A stretch of DNA of 64,000 nucleotides from Porphyra umbilicalis (lineage: Eukaryota > Rhodophyta > Bangiophyceae > Bangiales > Bangiaceae): assembly GCA_002049455.2 (NCBI GenBank), contig KV918830.1, positions 62,001-126,000 on the forward strand. The letters run 5' to 3'. Made by a program: the position numbers and the translations under genes. The notes beneath the pieces were generated by a model, which made no database searches, had not been told where the DNA came from, and saw nothing but the letters and a program-made list of their open reading frames with translations. Positions within the stretch are counted from its first letter, which is position 1; the number at the start of each line of letters is the position of its first letter. Positions 1 through 12,800 of this stretch are shown here, piece by piece.

Positions 1-516
1 CGACCACCCTGCCTCCGCCTGGGACTAGCAGGGGGGCCCACCCCCGCAGCGGCTGCGCTGCCAACGCCAGCAACTGCGCGCGGTCCTCCCACCACGAACG
101 TGCGCGTGTATCCATCTACGCCTTTCTGCCCCGGGGAGGCTGGTAGGGAGCGCCCAAACAGTCACACGCCGACGGTGGCTCGAGTCAGACGCTCCCGCCG
201 CCTGGATGTCCTCGCCGCGGCCTTGGCGCGCCCGCCCGTACGCATCGCCGCCGTCCGGTCGAGCGCGCCCGCTTCCACCCAAGCACCGCCCTCTGCGGCT
301 GCCTTCGTCGCGACCGCCTTCGCAGCTGTCGCCGTCGCTGCTGCCGCCGCCGCAGCCGCCGCGCGGGGTAGTAAGGAAGGGCAGCCGGCGGCCTTCTGCG
401 GACCTAAAGCACTCGACCGCCGGCGTCTCCGAATTGGACAAAACAGCGTCACGGTAGGAGGCCGCGCCAGCAGCGGCGATGGTGACCGCCGATGTCGGCC
501 GCTCGTTGGGCCTAAG
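1..516. other. GC-rich left edge, no gene called
   Basis: All frames are open for 80-140 codons here because the DNA is very GC rich. The translations are Ala/Arg/Pro-rich on both strands and show no recognisable domain. Part of this stretch could be the 3' untranslated region of the minus-strand gene ending at 517. I see no other support for a gene. Confidence 0.5.
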
Positions 517-1128
517 TCACCACTCTAAGACCACCAGCTCCTCCCGCCCCGACAGAGGGTTTGTGCCGATCATGCACAGGTGGCCGCCGCCGGAAGCCAC
601 TGCACAGTGCGCTCGGCCCCAAAAACAGGCGAAAACCCGCAATCGGCGCGGCGCTGTGGCCGACGCGAGCACGATCTTGTGCGGCGTCGCGCCCATCGCT
701 CCGCGAAGCGACACGCGGCCGACCGCCTCGGCGCACCCGTCGGCTCGGTCACACGCGCCGCCTCTGACATTGCCCGCGTCCACGCCGTCGTCGGCCACGT
801 CTTCGAGAAGGAGAACGAGCTCCCCTTCACTTTCGGTGGCCGGCGCCGCGAGCGGCTGCGGCGTACCCGCCCGCCGCTGCGGGAGGGGCAACCACTGGGG
901 CGTGCGAGACGCGCCGCTGGTCGTCGACAGCACGGTCGGGCTGCGGGCGGCGCCGCCGCCGCCGGTGCCATCGGCCGAATCGTAGAGCGACACCCGCTGC
1001 GTGTCGCCCGCGTTCCTGAGGGCGGTGGCGCCGGCGGGTGACATGGCATAGAAGAGACGGTGGCCGCCCTCGAATGCCGTTGCCTCATTGTCGGCGCCGG
1101 AAGCTCCGGCAATGACCGAGGCGCGCAC
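517..1128 (-). CDS. hypothetical protein (C-terminal exon)
   Basis: This is an open minus-strand frame of about 200 codons ending in TGA at 517-519. The protein looks genuine: mixed hydrophobic and charged residues, low Arg/Pro, and several short beta-like segments, for example 'HKIVLASAT', 'RVFACFWG' and 'HLCMIGTN' near the C terminus. A region around residues 85-115 is acidic (VLLLEDVADDGVDAG). The first in-frame codon is GTG and I see no convincing ATG, so this is probably the last exon of a longer gene whose upstream exons lie above 1128 in GC-rich, ambiguous sequence. I do not recognise the family. The alternating strands would fit a beta-propeller or similar repeat fold, but that is only an impression. 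Confidence 0.4.
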   Translation of the reverse strand: MRASVIAGASGADNEATAFEGGHRLFYAMSPAGATALRNAGDTQRVSLYDSADGTGGGGAARSPTVLSTTSGASRTPQWLPLPQRRAGTPQPLAAPATESEGELVLLLEDVADDGVDAGNVRGGACDRADGCAEAVGRVSLRGAMGATPHKIVLASATAPRRLRVFACFWGRAHCAVASGGGHLCMIGTNPLSGREELVVLEW

Positions 1129-1487
1129 GCGGCGGGAGCGGCCGGGTGCCGGCGAGGGGCGCCCGCAGGGGGTGCTGCCGCCGCCTCCGCCGCCGCCGCC
1201 GCCACCGTCGCCTCGGAAATCGATTCGGTGGCCTCAACCGCGTCCGCCGCCGCGTCGGCGGCTGCGGCGCCCTCTGACACAGCAAGAGAATTAGGGGTGC
1301 ACACATCCCGCTGGGTGCAGGTCGCGACGAGCGTTGCCTTTGATTGTACTCAGCGCGCGTTTCCGATAATGCTGTTTTCTAAACTCACGTCACTACTTCT
1401 CAACACCTGGCACAAGATACAAGGGAAGTCGAATATACACGAAAAGAGAAGGCAGTCGCGCGGGAAAACGCAAGGCAAACAATCGAA

Positions 1488-2411
1488 TCACCCCAGCTTG
1501 CGCAAGAGAGTTTCAGCAAGAGGTAGGTGCGCGGCCCTCTCCTCGCGGTGCTCGGTGTCAATGCGGTCGCGGCGCGCAGTCTCCTCTTGATGGAACTGAA
1601 GCTCTTGCTCTAGACGCCGCTCAGCAGGTTCCAACTGCTCCAAAGCCATTGCGTCCCGCCGCTTCTCGTTCTGCGGCAGGGCGACCACCACATCATCTTC
1701 GTCTCTCGTCTCGACGCGCCTCCGTCTCCGACAGGTAGCGACGGACGTTGCCATGATCGGGGACCCAGATGCCGCCTGTCGACCAGAAACTCCCTCACGG
1801 TCCTCACTCCCCCCCGACCTGAGCCTCTTTTGGCGCCACTCCATCGCCATTCGCCAAATCGACTCGCCCTCGGCAACCAGCTTCTCCTCTAGTCTGGTGG
1901 CCTCCTCGCGGTCTTTGGACAACTTTTTGTCGTAGTCAACGGCGGCCGGCACAACGTCGCACAGGAGGGTGTCCAGCTCCGTCACCTCCTGCTCAAATCC
2001 GGTGCTCTCCGCATCTTTTTTTTCCTCGCTCAGGTACCGGTACTTTAAAAGCTTGAACCCGTCGCTTAGCACCTTTACGGTCACAACAAAACGCGCCTGA
2101 GGGTGGTCGTTGAAAATGGCCGCAGCCTTCTCGAGGGGCTCCATTATTTTACCACGTGGAGCCACGTAGTCCTTGGCTGCGCGGGTACCGCGCACGACGC
2201 GGAGGGCGTGCGTATCCTTCAAGCGGCGTCGGTGCTGCTTGCCCTTGGCCGCAGAGTCAGTGCCCGTTGCAGGAGCAGGAGGCACCTCGTCACCACCAGC
2301 AGAGCCCGAGCCCGGACGACCGACGTCGCCATCCGTGAGCCGGAAACACGCCGTTGTCCGCTCCTCCTCGCCATCAGAACAAGCCCTTCTGCCTGCGAGA
2401 TTGACAGCCAT
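1488..2411 (-). CDS. Myb/SANT-like protein with C-terminal coiled coil
   Basis: A 307-codon minus-strand gene, from ATG at 2409-2411 (context ACAAAATGG) to TGA at 1488-1490. The N-terminal 65 residues are disordered and Gly/Ala/Asp rich. Residues about 70-150 are helical, with spaced aromatic and basic residues resembling the trihelix/Myb-like DNA-binding domains of transposon-associated proteins. After this comes the typical 'sGxEQEVTELDTLL' type segment seen in those families. Residues about 160-205 and 265-305 are rich in Glu, Arg, Gln and Leu with heptad spacing and should form coiled coils. A nuclear DNA-binding role, perhaps as the accessory protein of a PIF/Harbinger-type element or a domesticated relative, is inferred from this architecture. 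No transposase of that superfamily is adjacent, so the partner is unknown. Confidence 0.6.
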   Translation of the reverse strand: MAVNLAGRRACSDGEEERTTACFRLTDGDVGRPGSGSAGGDEVPPAPATGTDSAAKGKQHRRRLKDTHALRVVRGTRAAKDYVAPRGKIMEPLEKAAAIFNDHPQARFVVTVKVLSDGFKLLKYRYLSEEKKDAESTGFEQEVTELDTLLCDVVPAAVDYDKKLSKDREEATRLEEKLVAEGESIWRMAMEWRQKRLRSGGSEDREGVSGRQAASGSPIMATSVATCRRRRRVETRDEDDVVVALPQNEKRRDAMALEQLEPAERRLEQELQFHQEETARRDRIDTEHREERAAHLPLAETLLRKLG

Positions 2412-5339
2412 TTTGTCTCTCGAAGAGCGGCAAGGATAGTCCAGGAGCAAACTTTGGTGGGCTGAGGGGGTGGTCTGGATTAGTGGTGACGGAACTGAAC
2501 GAAGAAGACAGAGAGCGAAGTTGCGAAGCAGCAGCGACCCGCGTCCTGCTGTCGCATATGGCGTGTGGCCTGGCTTTACCGTTCAAAATCAGTGGCACCA
2601 CAGCGCTCCACTCCCATGCGAGCGTGGTGATGCCTTGACCACCGCGTCTGGTAGGCCGGTTTGTGATCTCACGTGACGTTCTCAGCAGGCCCTACCATTG
2701 GTATTTGATGATTGAGTATACCCATGAGTATCTAAATGTCGGCACCCATACTCGAAAGCCATAAGCATGTGGGCGATTCCACCCAAGCTCGGAGAGTAAG
2801 ACAAGAGAATCCTCATGCGGCAGCCAGGAGAGAGTATCGCAAGTGTGAGCAGATGCTTTCAGGTCTGCAAATCAAAGCGCCGCTGAGATGCGACCATCCT
2901 TGCTGTCTGGTAGAGCAAATGGCTCGAAGCTGGGGCTCTGAAGAGGCCGCATCAGAGAACAATCCTGTGAGACGCTCAGTTCGGCCAATCAGAGCTCGGA
3001 TCGCTCTTGCCGATCCCTCCGCGGGCTCTCTCCACAATTAGTTTGAACAGGCAAGCCTGAGAAGTCGCCCAGAAATATTGCACGAGGTCCACACAGCACT
3101 GTACCCGTCATGCTCAGCATTAGGACCCGAAATGTCTGCTGAAGCTGCTATACGGTACGTCTCGTGAGCACGGACAGTCTGAGCGCTGATTGCCGTGCAC
3201 AAAGAAGCGGGTGTCGCACGAGAACACAGCGCCGTTCGTGTATTGAGCTGAGGAGGGCTCCATCTCCGGCCTCAAGCTTTCTTGCTCGCTCGTGCCTCTG
3301 GCGCTATGTTTTCTTCCCGCTCTTACACTATTCCCCCAAACACAAAAGCGCACAGTGCGCGGCGGTCGAGAAAGAGACTTACCTCATGTCCCGACGTCGG
3401 CATACCCCGTCCCCCCCTCCCGGCGACCCAGCAGCCCGGATTTTGATAGAGGCTGCCTCCCCCCGGGACGTGCAACGAAACTTTTACTTGGACGCTGCGG
3501 CTCACGCTTGACGCGCACCCCCATCCTCTGCACTCGTTTGGCGCAACAGCCACCCTTGCACAGGGTCTTGCGGCCTCGAAATGGTCAGGGAAAAAGTGAC
3601 TGGGCCACGTCACGAAGGCTCCGCGGTACCCGGATGTCTCTCGAGACTGTCAGCACGAACCTCCCCCGCTGTCGCCAAGCGCCTGCAATATTTTCAACCA
3701 TAAGAGAGATCGCCCCGGTCAGATCTCAACGAGAAGTGGTCCCCCTTTTCGCCCAGTAGCCCTGCATCAAGATTTTTTGTGATGAGTGAGGATCACGTAC
3801 CCACATTTTTGGCTATTTCAGATACCAATTCTCGCGTTGCGACTCCGATAGTGCGAAAATACTCTGTCCCAAGATGTTCGGAGGGAAAATATTTACGACA
3901 ACAATCGATACCCATGGTAGGGCCTGGTTCTCAGACCCTTTCTTAGCATTTCCTTTGTTCATGCGACGCTTCGTGTGAAGATCCCTCAGCTTAGAAAGGT
4001 CGCAGTGGGTCGTCCCTTCGTGTGACAGTGTCAGGCGGAATTGTTTGATGAATTCGACGTTAAGTGATTGTCGGTCCAAGGGCTGACTTCGAGCGCTTGG
4101 TTTCTGGGCTCGGCACGGCGCACGTCGTGCAACGCGACGAGACCGCGACCTCCGGCCCCCCCCTGCCCATCTCTTCGCAGCTCGCTGCCTCCGCACATTT
4201 TCTGCGGCCCCCCTCCTTCCTACCACGTACGCAGCTTGGGCCGGGCATAATATCCGCAGCGTACGCTCGTATCGCGCTGCGGGCGTACTGTGGAATCCTC
4301 TAATTTATGCTGTCGTACAGAAACGGTGGCGGAGTGGCGGCCATCTGCCACAGGGCAGCGTATGGTGCCAGCTGGTCACTCGGACAAGGCTGAGGGGCGT
4401 GGGGCGTTTCCGACGAAGGGGGCAGATGTGGCCCGACTCGACTGCAGCGTCATTTTTGGCTGCTGCCAGCAAGCGCCGACGGACTCGAAGGTCCATCACA
4501 CCAGCCGAATTGGAAGTGATTGCTTCCAAGTTAGCACTTGAAATCGTTCCACATCATCGCGACAATGTACACCTCTACTGGGGGTGTGCTGGGCGTGCTG
4601 GGCATGCTGGGGGCATGCTGCGGGCCGAAATTCGTACTCCCGATCTAAAATGCTTGCTGGCCCAGACGGCCCTGTGCTGGCCACAAGGGAACGTGGGCTA
4701 CAAGCGGAGCCCTCATCAATCTACGACGCCGCGGAGCGAAACTGCATGATGTAGCCTCCCAAAAAGCAGGCTAGAAGTCGGTCGGCTTGAGGTAAAATTG
4801 TAGCACGTGGGACGATTCAATGCCTGCCAACGACGACTGGTCACGGGTCAACTCTGGACGTTGAGCACGGGAATGTAGTGGGGTTCTCTGTCCGGTACTT
4901 ACGTGGCCGTGGCCCTCTGTGATCCTCAGTGATCCTCGAGTGCGTGGCCGGTCAGGTCTCGCGCCGACGCCGCGCGCTTGCCCCCGCCCCGCCACGCGCC
5001 CGTGCCGATGCCCCCGCCCCGCCGCGCCCGTGCCTCCACCACGCGAACGCGCCCGCCCTGCGCCCCCGCGCCAATGACCCCACCCTGCTCCACAACTCGG
5101 GTGCTCCTGCCCCGCCGCGCGCTCATGCTCCACACTACCATGCAGCGCCCTGGTCCACTTCCCATCGGTGCCCTGACACCACTGTGCAACACTGCGAACG
5201 ACCTATTCTTCCTCCCCCCCCGCCCCCGCCCCATCCCTTCGTTCCCTGGCATGTCCCCCCCCCCCCCCCCCCCTCCCCCCCCGGACCGGCACACTCTTCT
5301 CCATCCGCCGAGATGACCTTCCCACATACTGCACCGGCT
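2412..5339. other. intergenic, no supported gene
   Basis: About 2.9 kb between the Myb-like gene and the Plavaka-like locus. The part from 2412 to 4900 has lower GC and stops in every frame; no open frame has a recognisable domain. Positions 4930-5290 form a pyrimidine-rich, Pro-coding low-complexity tract on the plus strand, with a run of 17 or so C residues near 5252-5283. This tract lies just downstream of the transposase stop, so it may belong to the transposon's 3' region. Confidence 0.5.
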
Positions 5340-8300
5340 TTACTCGGAGCTGTCCTCACTGTCAGATGCGCACTCACCCAGGCTCTCTCGAACAACAAAC
5401 GCATTAACAAAAAGACGAGACTCCGGTCGCTCCTCAGCCGTGTTATGCACGTCGTCGGGCATCATCGTAACTCCGTGGCGCTCACTGAGGTCCTCCCAGT
5501 CATACTCGACGTCAATCCAGCTCACAATGTCCGCAGTCGTAAGCACGTCTAGGCGTACTGCGTCTGCTTCTGCCTCCATATCCCATTGTAGGCGCTCACA
5601 CCCGTACTTGGTCAGCACGCACCCGGGTCACGCCGTAGCCACTTCCGCTCGCCGCACCACCAGCCGCTCCCAGCCGCGGGCCCGTGTGGTTACCACTAGG
5701 GCGGCCTGACCGACCCGAACGTCCCCAATTGGTCGGCGGTACCGCAGCCAGTCGAACCACGGTGACCCATGGAAGGCCTGCGCGGCCCGAATAGTGTGTT
5801 GGGCGCGCCCTCGCCCTGGTTGAGAGGCGTCGCCATATTGGAGGTTTTCGCTCCTGAAGAGGCGCGTACTATCGGTACGACACAGCACAGCCGCCAAGCC
5901 AGGGATACTGTGGCTCCTGGGCCAGCTCAGCCAGAGAGGACTTCTTGGCGTGCCGCCGCCGCCGCCACCGCTGCCGCCGCTGTGGGCGGCTGCGCCGTGT
6001 CCCTGCCGAGTCATAGTCGCCCGTGTCGGTCCCTGGTCCCTCCTCCTCCGCATCGGCGTCGTCCTCCTCCTCTTCGTGGAGCAGTTTGTACACGTGCTCG
6101 CTCAGCACCAGTTTCTCGACGAACTGGTCCCTCCTTTTGTTGGTAAGTTTGTAAGCGGCCTTAACTGCATTGAGTAGGGCCTCGTTATTCGCACTGTTCC
6201 CGTCCCCGACGTTACCCCGGAGGCGAAACTCGTCCAGGAGATGCGCCGACATGCGGTGAAGCTTTGTGGTGTGGGCTGGCCCCAGTACGGGTTGAAAGAC
6301 CTCAATCACCGACGCGTGGGCCTTCTTGGCCAGCCCAACCGCTTCCGAGTACAGAATACCACTGCCCTGGTTGGTATACTGTGCGGACCAGAGTACGTTT
6401 GTCACGACCACCACCTCACAAATAGCCGCAGTCAAAGCGCTGTGGGGGTCACCATTGCCCGGGGCGCCCGCTACGCCCACGACACAGAGAGGCAGGAATG
6501 GAAGGGCACGACGGTGCTCACTGCCTGTCATTGTGGCCTGCCTTGTAGCCTCTGAGACAAAGTACCTGTGACATGGGAGCCCATACTGCCAAAACGGACT
6601 GATAGCACGGTAGTCTCTTGTCAGTAGGCCGATGCGGTGAAGAGATGTGAGCAACAGCCCTCCTTCAAGCGCTAAATACACCCGGTATGGCTCCAAACGT
6701 AGCCAGGGTGGATGTGTGGCACACGCAAAGGACTTGACGCGTGCTTGAATCGCATATTGATGCCACGCTCAGTGTTGGTGACGGTGTCAAATCGCGCCCG
6801 GACTCCACCTTCTTCCACTTTCCGGAGATAAACAGGCACCTCGTTTGACACCATCGTGTTGATACCAGTGTCCATCACCTGCTCGTGGTCGCGGACACAC
6901 ACCGACCACAGTACAAGTACCATAAGAGCATGAAAAGGGTTGCCAGAACCATACCACGAGCATGTCACAGGCCGTTCATGGTGAGATACTGACTGTGTAC
7001 TGGACAGGGTTGGCTTAAGCACCCACCACGCGTGCCCGACCTCTATCATACCAGAAGCGGAACCTCCACCCTCGACATCGTTTACGTGGAGGCGATCGAA
7101 TCGTGGAAATCGATACAGCATTCGGGGTCCATTCCCAAGACCAGCCCACGCGGTCATCGCAGGGACCACGCTGTTGAGGCTGTGCTCCAACTTGACATCC
7201 GCCCGCCTCGCCGCTGCGCCCCGAAAAGACCCCATCGTGGAGTTCTTGAGCTGCGCCCGTACCGTCTCGTCGACGTCTCTGCTGGGAGCATCGGCACCAC
7301 ACGCCGAGCACGAGTCCTCCCGTTCCACCATGCACGGCGTGCAGGGGAAGTTACCGCCAGTGACCTTCAGGCAGATCACTGCACGCTCCTCCGGTTGATC
7401 ACACACATACAGAAGGGCACGTGAGGAGACAAGCACTCGACCTGCTCCGGGTAAGCGTAGCCACGCACCTCGGTGACTGGCCAGTACGCTGCGCCGAAAG
7501 ACGATGTATAAAATCAGCTAGAGCAGCTCCGAACGCACCTCTTGGCCTTTGCGCGTCTCCACGAAGTTGGCGTCGACCTGTGGGATGTATGCAAGCGTCA
7601 TCCATCTCACGTCTTTGGAGTTGACATTGACGACGCGCATGCGAATAGGGTACGCTGATACTGCACCGCTGCTACTGAGTAAAGTAGCGTCCGAGTACAG
7701 GTGCATCGCCAGTAGTCTTTTATCCTCCAGAATAGTGCCCTGGACGTGGGCGTGCTGCTCCCGGTACAGCTCCCCGTCCCAGCTGCCCCGCAGTAGAGTT
7801 GACTGTGGTGCTTCCACCCGATTGCCGGCCGGCGAAGGCGCCGCCCCCCAACACAGGTCCCCCAGCTCCACTTGCAAAATCTCCTCTTGGACAGCGTCGA
7901 AGGCGTCACAGAAGATTACGGGGTACTTACGGCCGTCGACCGCCATCAGAACCTTTTTCCATTTGAGTGGAGTGACAAGAGAGCGCTTGAACCGTCAAAC
8001 GGCGGCAATAACCGGTTGTCATTGTGGAAGGCAGCTGTAAACGGCATGCGGGATGCGGAACGTGCCGCCTCGACCTGCTTTGTAAACAGGTACAGCCGGC
8101 GAAGCTCCTGCTGCGACAGGCCGCATCCGCCACCCGACGTGCAGTCAAACCTAAAATCATGCCACAGGTCTGCTCTCAGCCACGGGGCGCGCGCGCGCTC
8201 GATACTTCCACCGCCCCCCAGTGGCGGAAAAGCGGTCGTGGTACGCTCGGCGTCTCTGAAGCGCTCGTAGTGGTCAGAAACGTGCTCACATAATCTCCGA

Positions 8301-8983
8301 TCACCAGCAGCCCCTCTGCCTTGAGCTTCCGTAGTGCTGCCATTTTCCTTCACGCCCTCGTCACCCTCACCACACCCACGCCCACGCCCAAGCGCCCGCC
8401 CACGCGCACCCCCACGCCCATGCGCGCCATCAACAACCTCTACAACCGAGTCCCCATTATAACCGACAGCTCCATCGGCCGGGTTGGCACCACCGACAGG
8501 GGTGCGTCGACGGCGCCCACGGTGACGGTTCTGTGCGTCAGCACGGCGGGATCTCCTGGCGCTCTCAGACTGTGCGCTTCTCCGGGCGCGACCCAAACGA
8601 GGTTACGGCTTTGGAGGAGAGGCAGGGGATTTCATTTCCCGAGCAAGCCCCAGGAAAGCCTCAGACTCCAGTCCAACCACGTCTGGCACACCCTCAGCAC
8701 CCCCAGAACTACAAGTTTCTGCCTCAGCGACAGTAGCAGTCGTCGCGGCAGTACCCCTTGCAACCGTAGGGTCATTGGACTCATCAGACTCAATGCAAAT
8801 GGCTGTACCCGCACGACGTCCAGGCTCATCAGGTTCTTCAGACTCAACATAGATGGCGTTGATAGTCTCACACCCCGTGGACGCTTGCGCGTCGTGTACG
8901 TGAGCTGTATGCCGGTGCTGACCGAGGCTTCCACTGAAACAGCGGCCGCAGTCTGATGCCTGGCACGGAAAACCCATCGACAT
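5340..8983 (-). CDS. Plavaka-like (CACTA superfamily) transposase, with in-frame TAA and TAG
   Basis: Likely DDE transposase of the Plavaka/Tnp2 group, read on the minus strand from ATG at 8981-8983. The start encodes a C2H2 finger ('PCQASDCGRCF', then His at the expected spacing). Around 8180-8040 is the helical N-terminal segment. At 7920-7560 the 'YSDAT' and 'AYPIRMRVVNVNSKDVR' blocks match the family's D-K/A-T and PIYLxIGN region. At 7400-7330 lies a Cys-rich 'PCTPCMVE' block, at 7110 an 'RLHVND' block, then at 6290-6130 'KLHRMSAHLLDEF' with 'YKLTNKR', and at 5740 'SPWFDWLRY'. The C terminus is acidic. In-frame TAA (8603-8605) and TAG (7518-7520) interrupt otherwise continuous family sequence. 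Frame changes near 7990, 6700 and 5950 could be tiny introns (for example a 34-nt GT-AG at about 5930-5900) or decay. A TGA at 5628-5630 falls inside a possible 36-nt GT-AG intron. Terminal inverted repeats were not found. Confidence 0.62.
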
Positions 8984-9852
8984 GGCAAGCAGCACTCGGA
9001 GGCAGAATAGAGCGAGCATGGAGCTGGCTCACGGTGGCACCGACCAACAGCGTCGGGAGGCAAACGGGCAGGTCGGCACGATTGCTTCTTTCAGATATGC
9101 AGCCTGTCAAGTAACCCACCCAGTAAACCCGGAAGTAACCCTATAAAGTTCACAATATGAAATCGTGTCTGTCAGTCTGTCAGTATTGGCCCCCGGTGCT
9201 GGGATTGTGGACCATCGAACGATCCTCCTGGAATTGGATGAGAGCCCCCCCCAGCCTCGTGCGGGCACCGGGCCATCATTCTTTGCATATCTGATGGCCC
9301 TGTGCGTTCAGCGGCCACCTGATCACAGCTGCACGCGGCCGTGTGATGGCCTTCCGATGATGCTGACGAGCATTGATTGGTGCTGCGACAACCCGGGCTG
9401 GGGACAGGCAGGCTGCACAGGTTGTGTCTGCCGTGTTCGGCTCGTGTGGGCCTCTTGGGCTCGGGTCACACTGCCTGGCAACACTGCTAGCGATAGAGTC
9501 TCCAAGAACCTGCCTTAAGGCCCTGCCCGTTCACCTTTTTTTGGCCCGTCCCACGACCAAGCCACACCTCCTCAAACGGCTTTGGCTGGCCCGGCGACAC
9601 ATATGTTGCCACAGGTGTTCTGGGGGCCTTCCCAGCTCGCCTCACTTCGGCTGGCGGTTGTCCTTGAGGCAGTCCAACTGGTCAGCTCTTCTGTGATACC
9701 CCCTTGAGGAGACCCGCGCCGCGCCAAAAAGGCTCCCAGCGCTCTCACGGACCCTGGCCCTGACCCCCACACGGACCCCCCCCCCTGCAACACAGCACCG
9801 ACGCTCGAACCCCCCCCCACCCCGCCCCCCCCCACGGCTGGCATAATGGCTA
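8984..9852. other. intergenic between divergent genes
   Basis: About 870 bp between the starts of the minus-strand Plavaka-like gene and the plus-strand gene beginning at 9853, so it probably holds both promoters. A short GTAACCC-type repeat (three variants) lies at 9108-9147 and might be subterminal to the transposon. A C-rich tract (9770-9838) directly precedes the ATG at 9853. No open frame here has recognisable content. Confidence 0.45.
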
Positions 9853-12800
9853 ATGCTTCCTCGTTGGGCCGTCTGCTCATGTGCATGGGCAACGTACTGC
9901 ACCGAGAGGAGAGCGCAGACACGTGGGGCAGCGGCTTCAGCCGCTCCCAATGACCCGCATGGCTCTACAACCGAGGCAACGGCCGTCGGTGCCGACCGAG
10001 TTGTGGACGGAGCGCCGACGGCTACCACCGACAAGGGCCGAGACGCGACGGCCGCCGTTGTCAAAGCTGCAGTCCTCTCTTTCCGCCATTCTGGAGCCTC
10101 TGGGTTGCCCCCCTCGCGTGCTGCCCCCTCCATACTGCCAACTGCCCCCGCCCCGCCGCCGACTGCTCCCGTCCCGCCGCCTACTACTCCTGCCCCGCCG
10201 CCTACTACTCCTGCCCCGCCGCCTACTTCCCCCACCCCGCCGCCTACTGCTCCCGTCCCGCCGCCTGCTGCTCCCGTCCCGCAGCGTACAGCCCCCGTCC
10301 CGCCGACGACGACGAGTGCGGTAACTCCCTCGACACGTGCGGTCACTCCCTCATCGCGTGCCGTCCCTCCAGTGCCCGCTCCAACTCCCCCGGCGCGTGT
10401 TGCCACGTCTCCCTCGCACCACCGACGAAATTTCTCTCACACTGTTGCGTCGCGCTCCACCAGTATGACTGGCGGCAAGGGTGATTCCCGTGCTGAGAGC
10501 GCACCCTCCGCATCGGCACGCCCTGCTTTCGCTGCTGGTGGATGTGTCAATAGGTTGGGGGCGGGGAGAGTCAACAGGGAGACCAGTTTCGTTGTTGACC
10601 ACATGTACGTTCTCTCTGCATGTATACCGCATTCAGTGCCGCGGAAATTTCTTTCCCAGTCGCTTCTTGTGTGGGTGTGGGAGCTTTCGTGTGTTGTGTG
10701 AGTCGATACTGGCACGTTGTAGCACTGTCCTGTACCGGCGGGCGGGCGTATCGTGTCGACAACTGACCCTGTTACACTTGAGTACTGTCCCCTACTGCCC
10801 CTTACTGCCCCTTACTGTCCCTTACTGCCCCTTTCTGCCCCTTACTGCCCCTTACTGCCCCTTACTGTCCCTCTCTGACCCTTACTGCCCCTTACTGCCC
10901 CTCTCTGTCCCATACTGCCCCTTACTGCCCCTCTCTGTCCCTTACTGCCCCTTGATGCCCCTCTCTGTCCCTTACTGCCCCCTACTGCCCCGACTCCCAG
11001 CCAGACCAAGCTGTCGGCTTTTTGGCCTGGCCGTAAATGGTCACCCGCGCAGGACGGGGAGACCTCGGCCCCTGCCGTCACTCCAACCAAGGCATCCACT
11101 CCTAGGCTCTCTGGTGCACGCAAGAACCTGCGAGACCGGGTGGCTTCGGCGGCTGCGGTCGACGCTGCCAACGCACTGACGTGGCATGTGGACGGCGTAG
11201 CGGTGCCCGTTGAGCCGCCTTCCTGGGACATCGGTACATCCAATGCCCTGCTATCGGCCCATATTGTCGCGCAGAACAGCTTCGTATCGGCGCGCGCGGC
11301 CCAAAACTTGGCCAGAGTGGCAACCAAGGCCACGACATGTGCCCCCGCAGCCAAGCGTCGGCGTGGAATCAACCCCCCCGCGGATGCCAGCGGCGCTGAC
11401 ACTCATGACACTGTCGTATGCGAGGAGCCGCTGGTGACTGTCATCCCGTCGTCGTCAAACAAGGTTTTACGCCGGGCGCGGCCACCGGCCAAGTCCACTG
11501 CGGGTGGCTCGGCGAGCGGCGGCAAGCTGTCGGTCCGACAGCCAAGGATCCAGGCGCTGCGCCACTGCCTTACCAAGCGCATGCACGACGGCATCCTGGC
11601 ACCGTCCGTCAACGACGCCGTGTACTACTCCCGTAAGACTCTCGGCCGATTTATGGCGGCGGTCGTGATGGAGGTGGCAAAGGTCGACAACGAGGGCGCT
11701 GAGAGTCTCCTACTGACCAACGTCTCGGTCTCGGCGGCCAGCAACTCGAAGCTCCCGAGCTCAAAGATGCTCAAGCCGTGGCTGGGTAAGACGCGCAACA
11801 ACATACATTTCAACCGTAAGGACTGTATCTTTCGGGCGTGGACGGCGGGCAGTGGCTATCTTGGTGCAACCAAGGCGGAGATGCGACGGTTTCTACATGG
11901 ACGGAGGTACATCCGGGGTGCGAATGGGCGGCGGGGAGTCATCGGTGCTTTCCTGGCTGTGGTCTCCCACTGTAGTGGGGACCCGGACAAGTAAACCTTT
12001 CTCGGTGGGGAAGGTGGGGACGCACTCGTCTCGACGGTGCTCGCCACGTTGGCCTTTGTGCTGAGCAAGGTACGTTTCTGGCGCCAGGGATGGGGAGTGT
12101 ACTGTGACTTGGTCTGTGTGTTAGAATGGGCTCTTGCGGGGTGATGGGGGTGCGCTCTATTGAGGTCTTGGCGACACGTACTGACCAACACGAACAGCCG
12201 CGGGTAGCTGTTGCTTCAGTGTGTCGTTTCTGTGGCTCGTGTGACTGTTACAACTGTTACCCATGCAGATTTTAATGTGCCTCGAGGGGGAGTACCTCTC
12301 TGCAGACGGCAGGAAGATGAAAGAGGGCGTTCTCCACAGCGGGAAGCAGAAGGCCGGGCGCGCCGCGTGGGCGAAAGAGTTGGCGTACCTCCATGTGGAG
12401 GTTGATGAGGCAGGGGACTGCTGGGCGAAACTTTTGAAGACGAATCAGCACGACGACAACCGGGCGACCATCCCGCACTCCCCATAAGAAGGAGAGCCGC
12501 CTACTGCCCAGCTGGGTGTCAACGTGAATGCACGTGTCGAGGATGTCGACATGACTGAGAGCGAGCACGCCAGTCTTCGGCAGATGGTGCTGAACTGGGT
12601 GGCGGCGCGAAAGGATGTAGTGGACCTGGACGGGGATGGGGATGAGGGGGAAGAGGGCAGCGGTGGTGGAGGGAAGAGCGACGGCCACGCGCCTCCGCAT
12701 AGTGCGGAAGGCGGTGGTGCGGCGGGAGATGATGGTGTGGGTAGTGGTGGCGGGTGTGGTGTCCCTACGGATGCGCCGCCGGGGGGTGGGGTGCGACGTC

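Noticed and set aside
10481..11179. Plus-strand frame with periodic VPYCPLLPLS peptide
   Set aside because: It is the 10-bp intronic minisatellite read in one frame; all three frames give similar periodic peptides.
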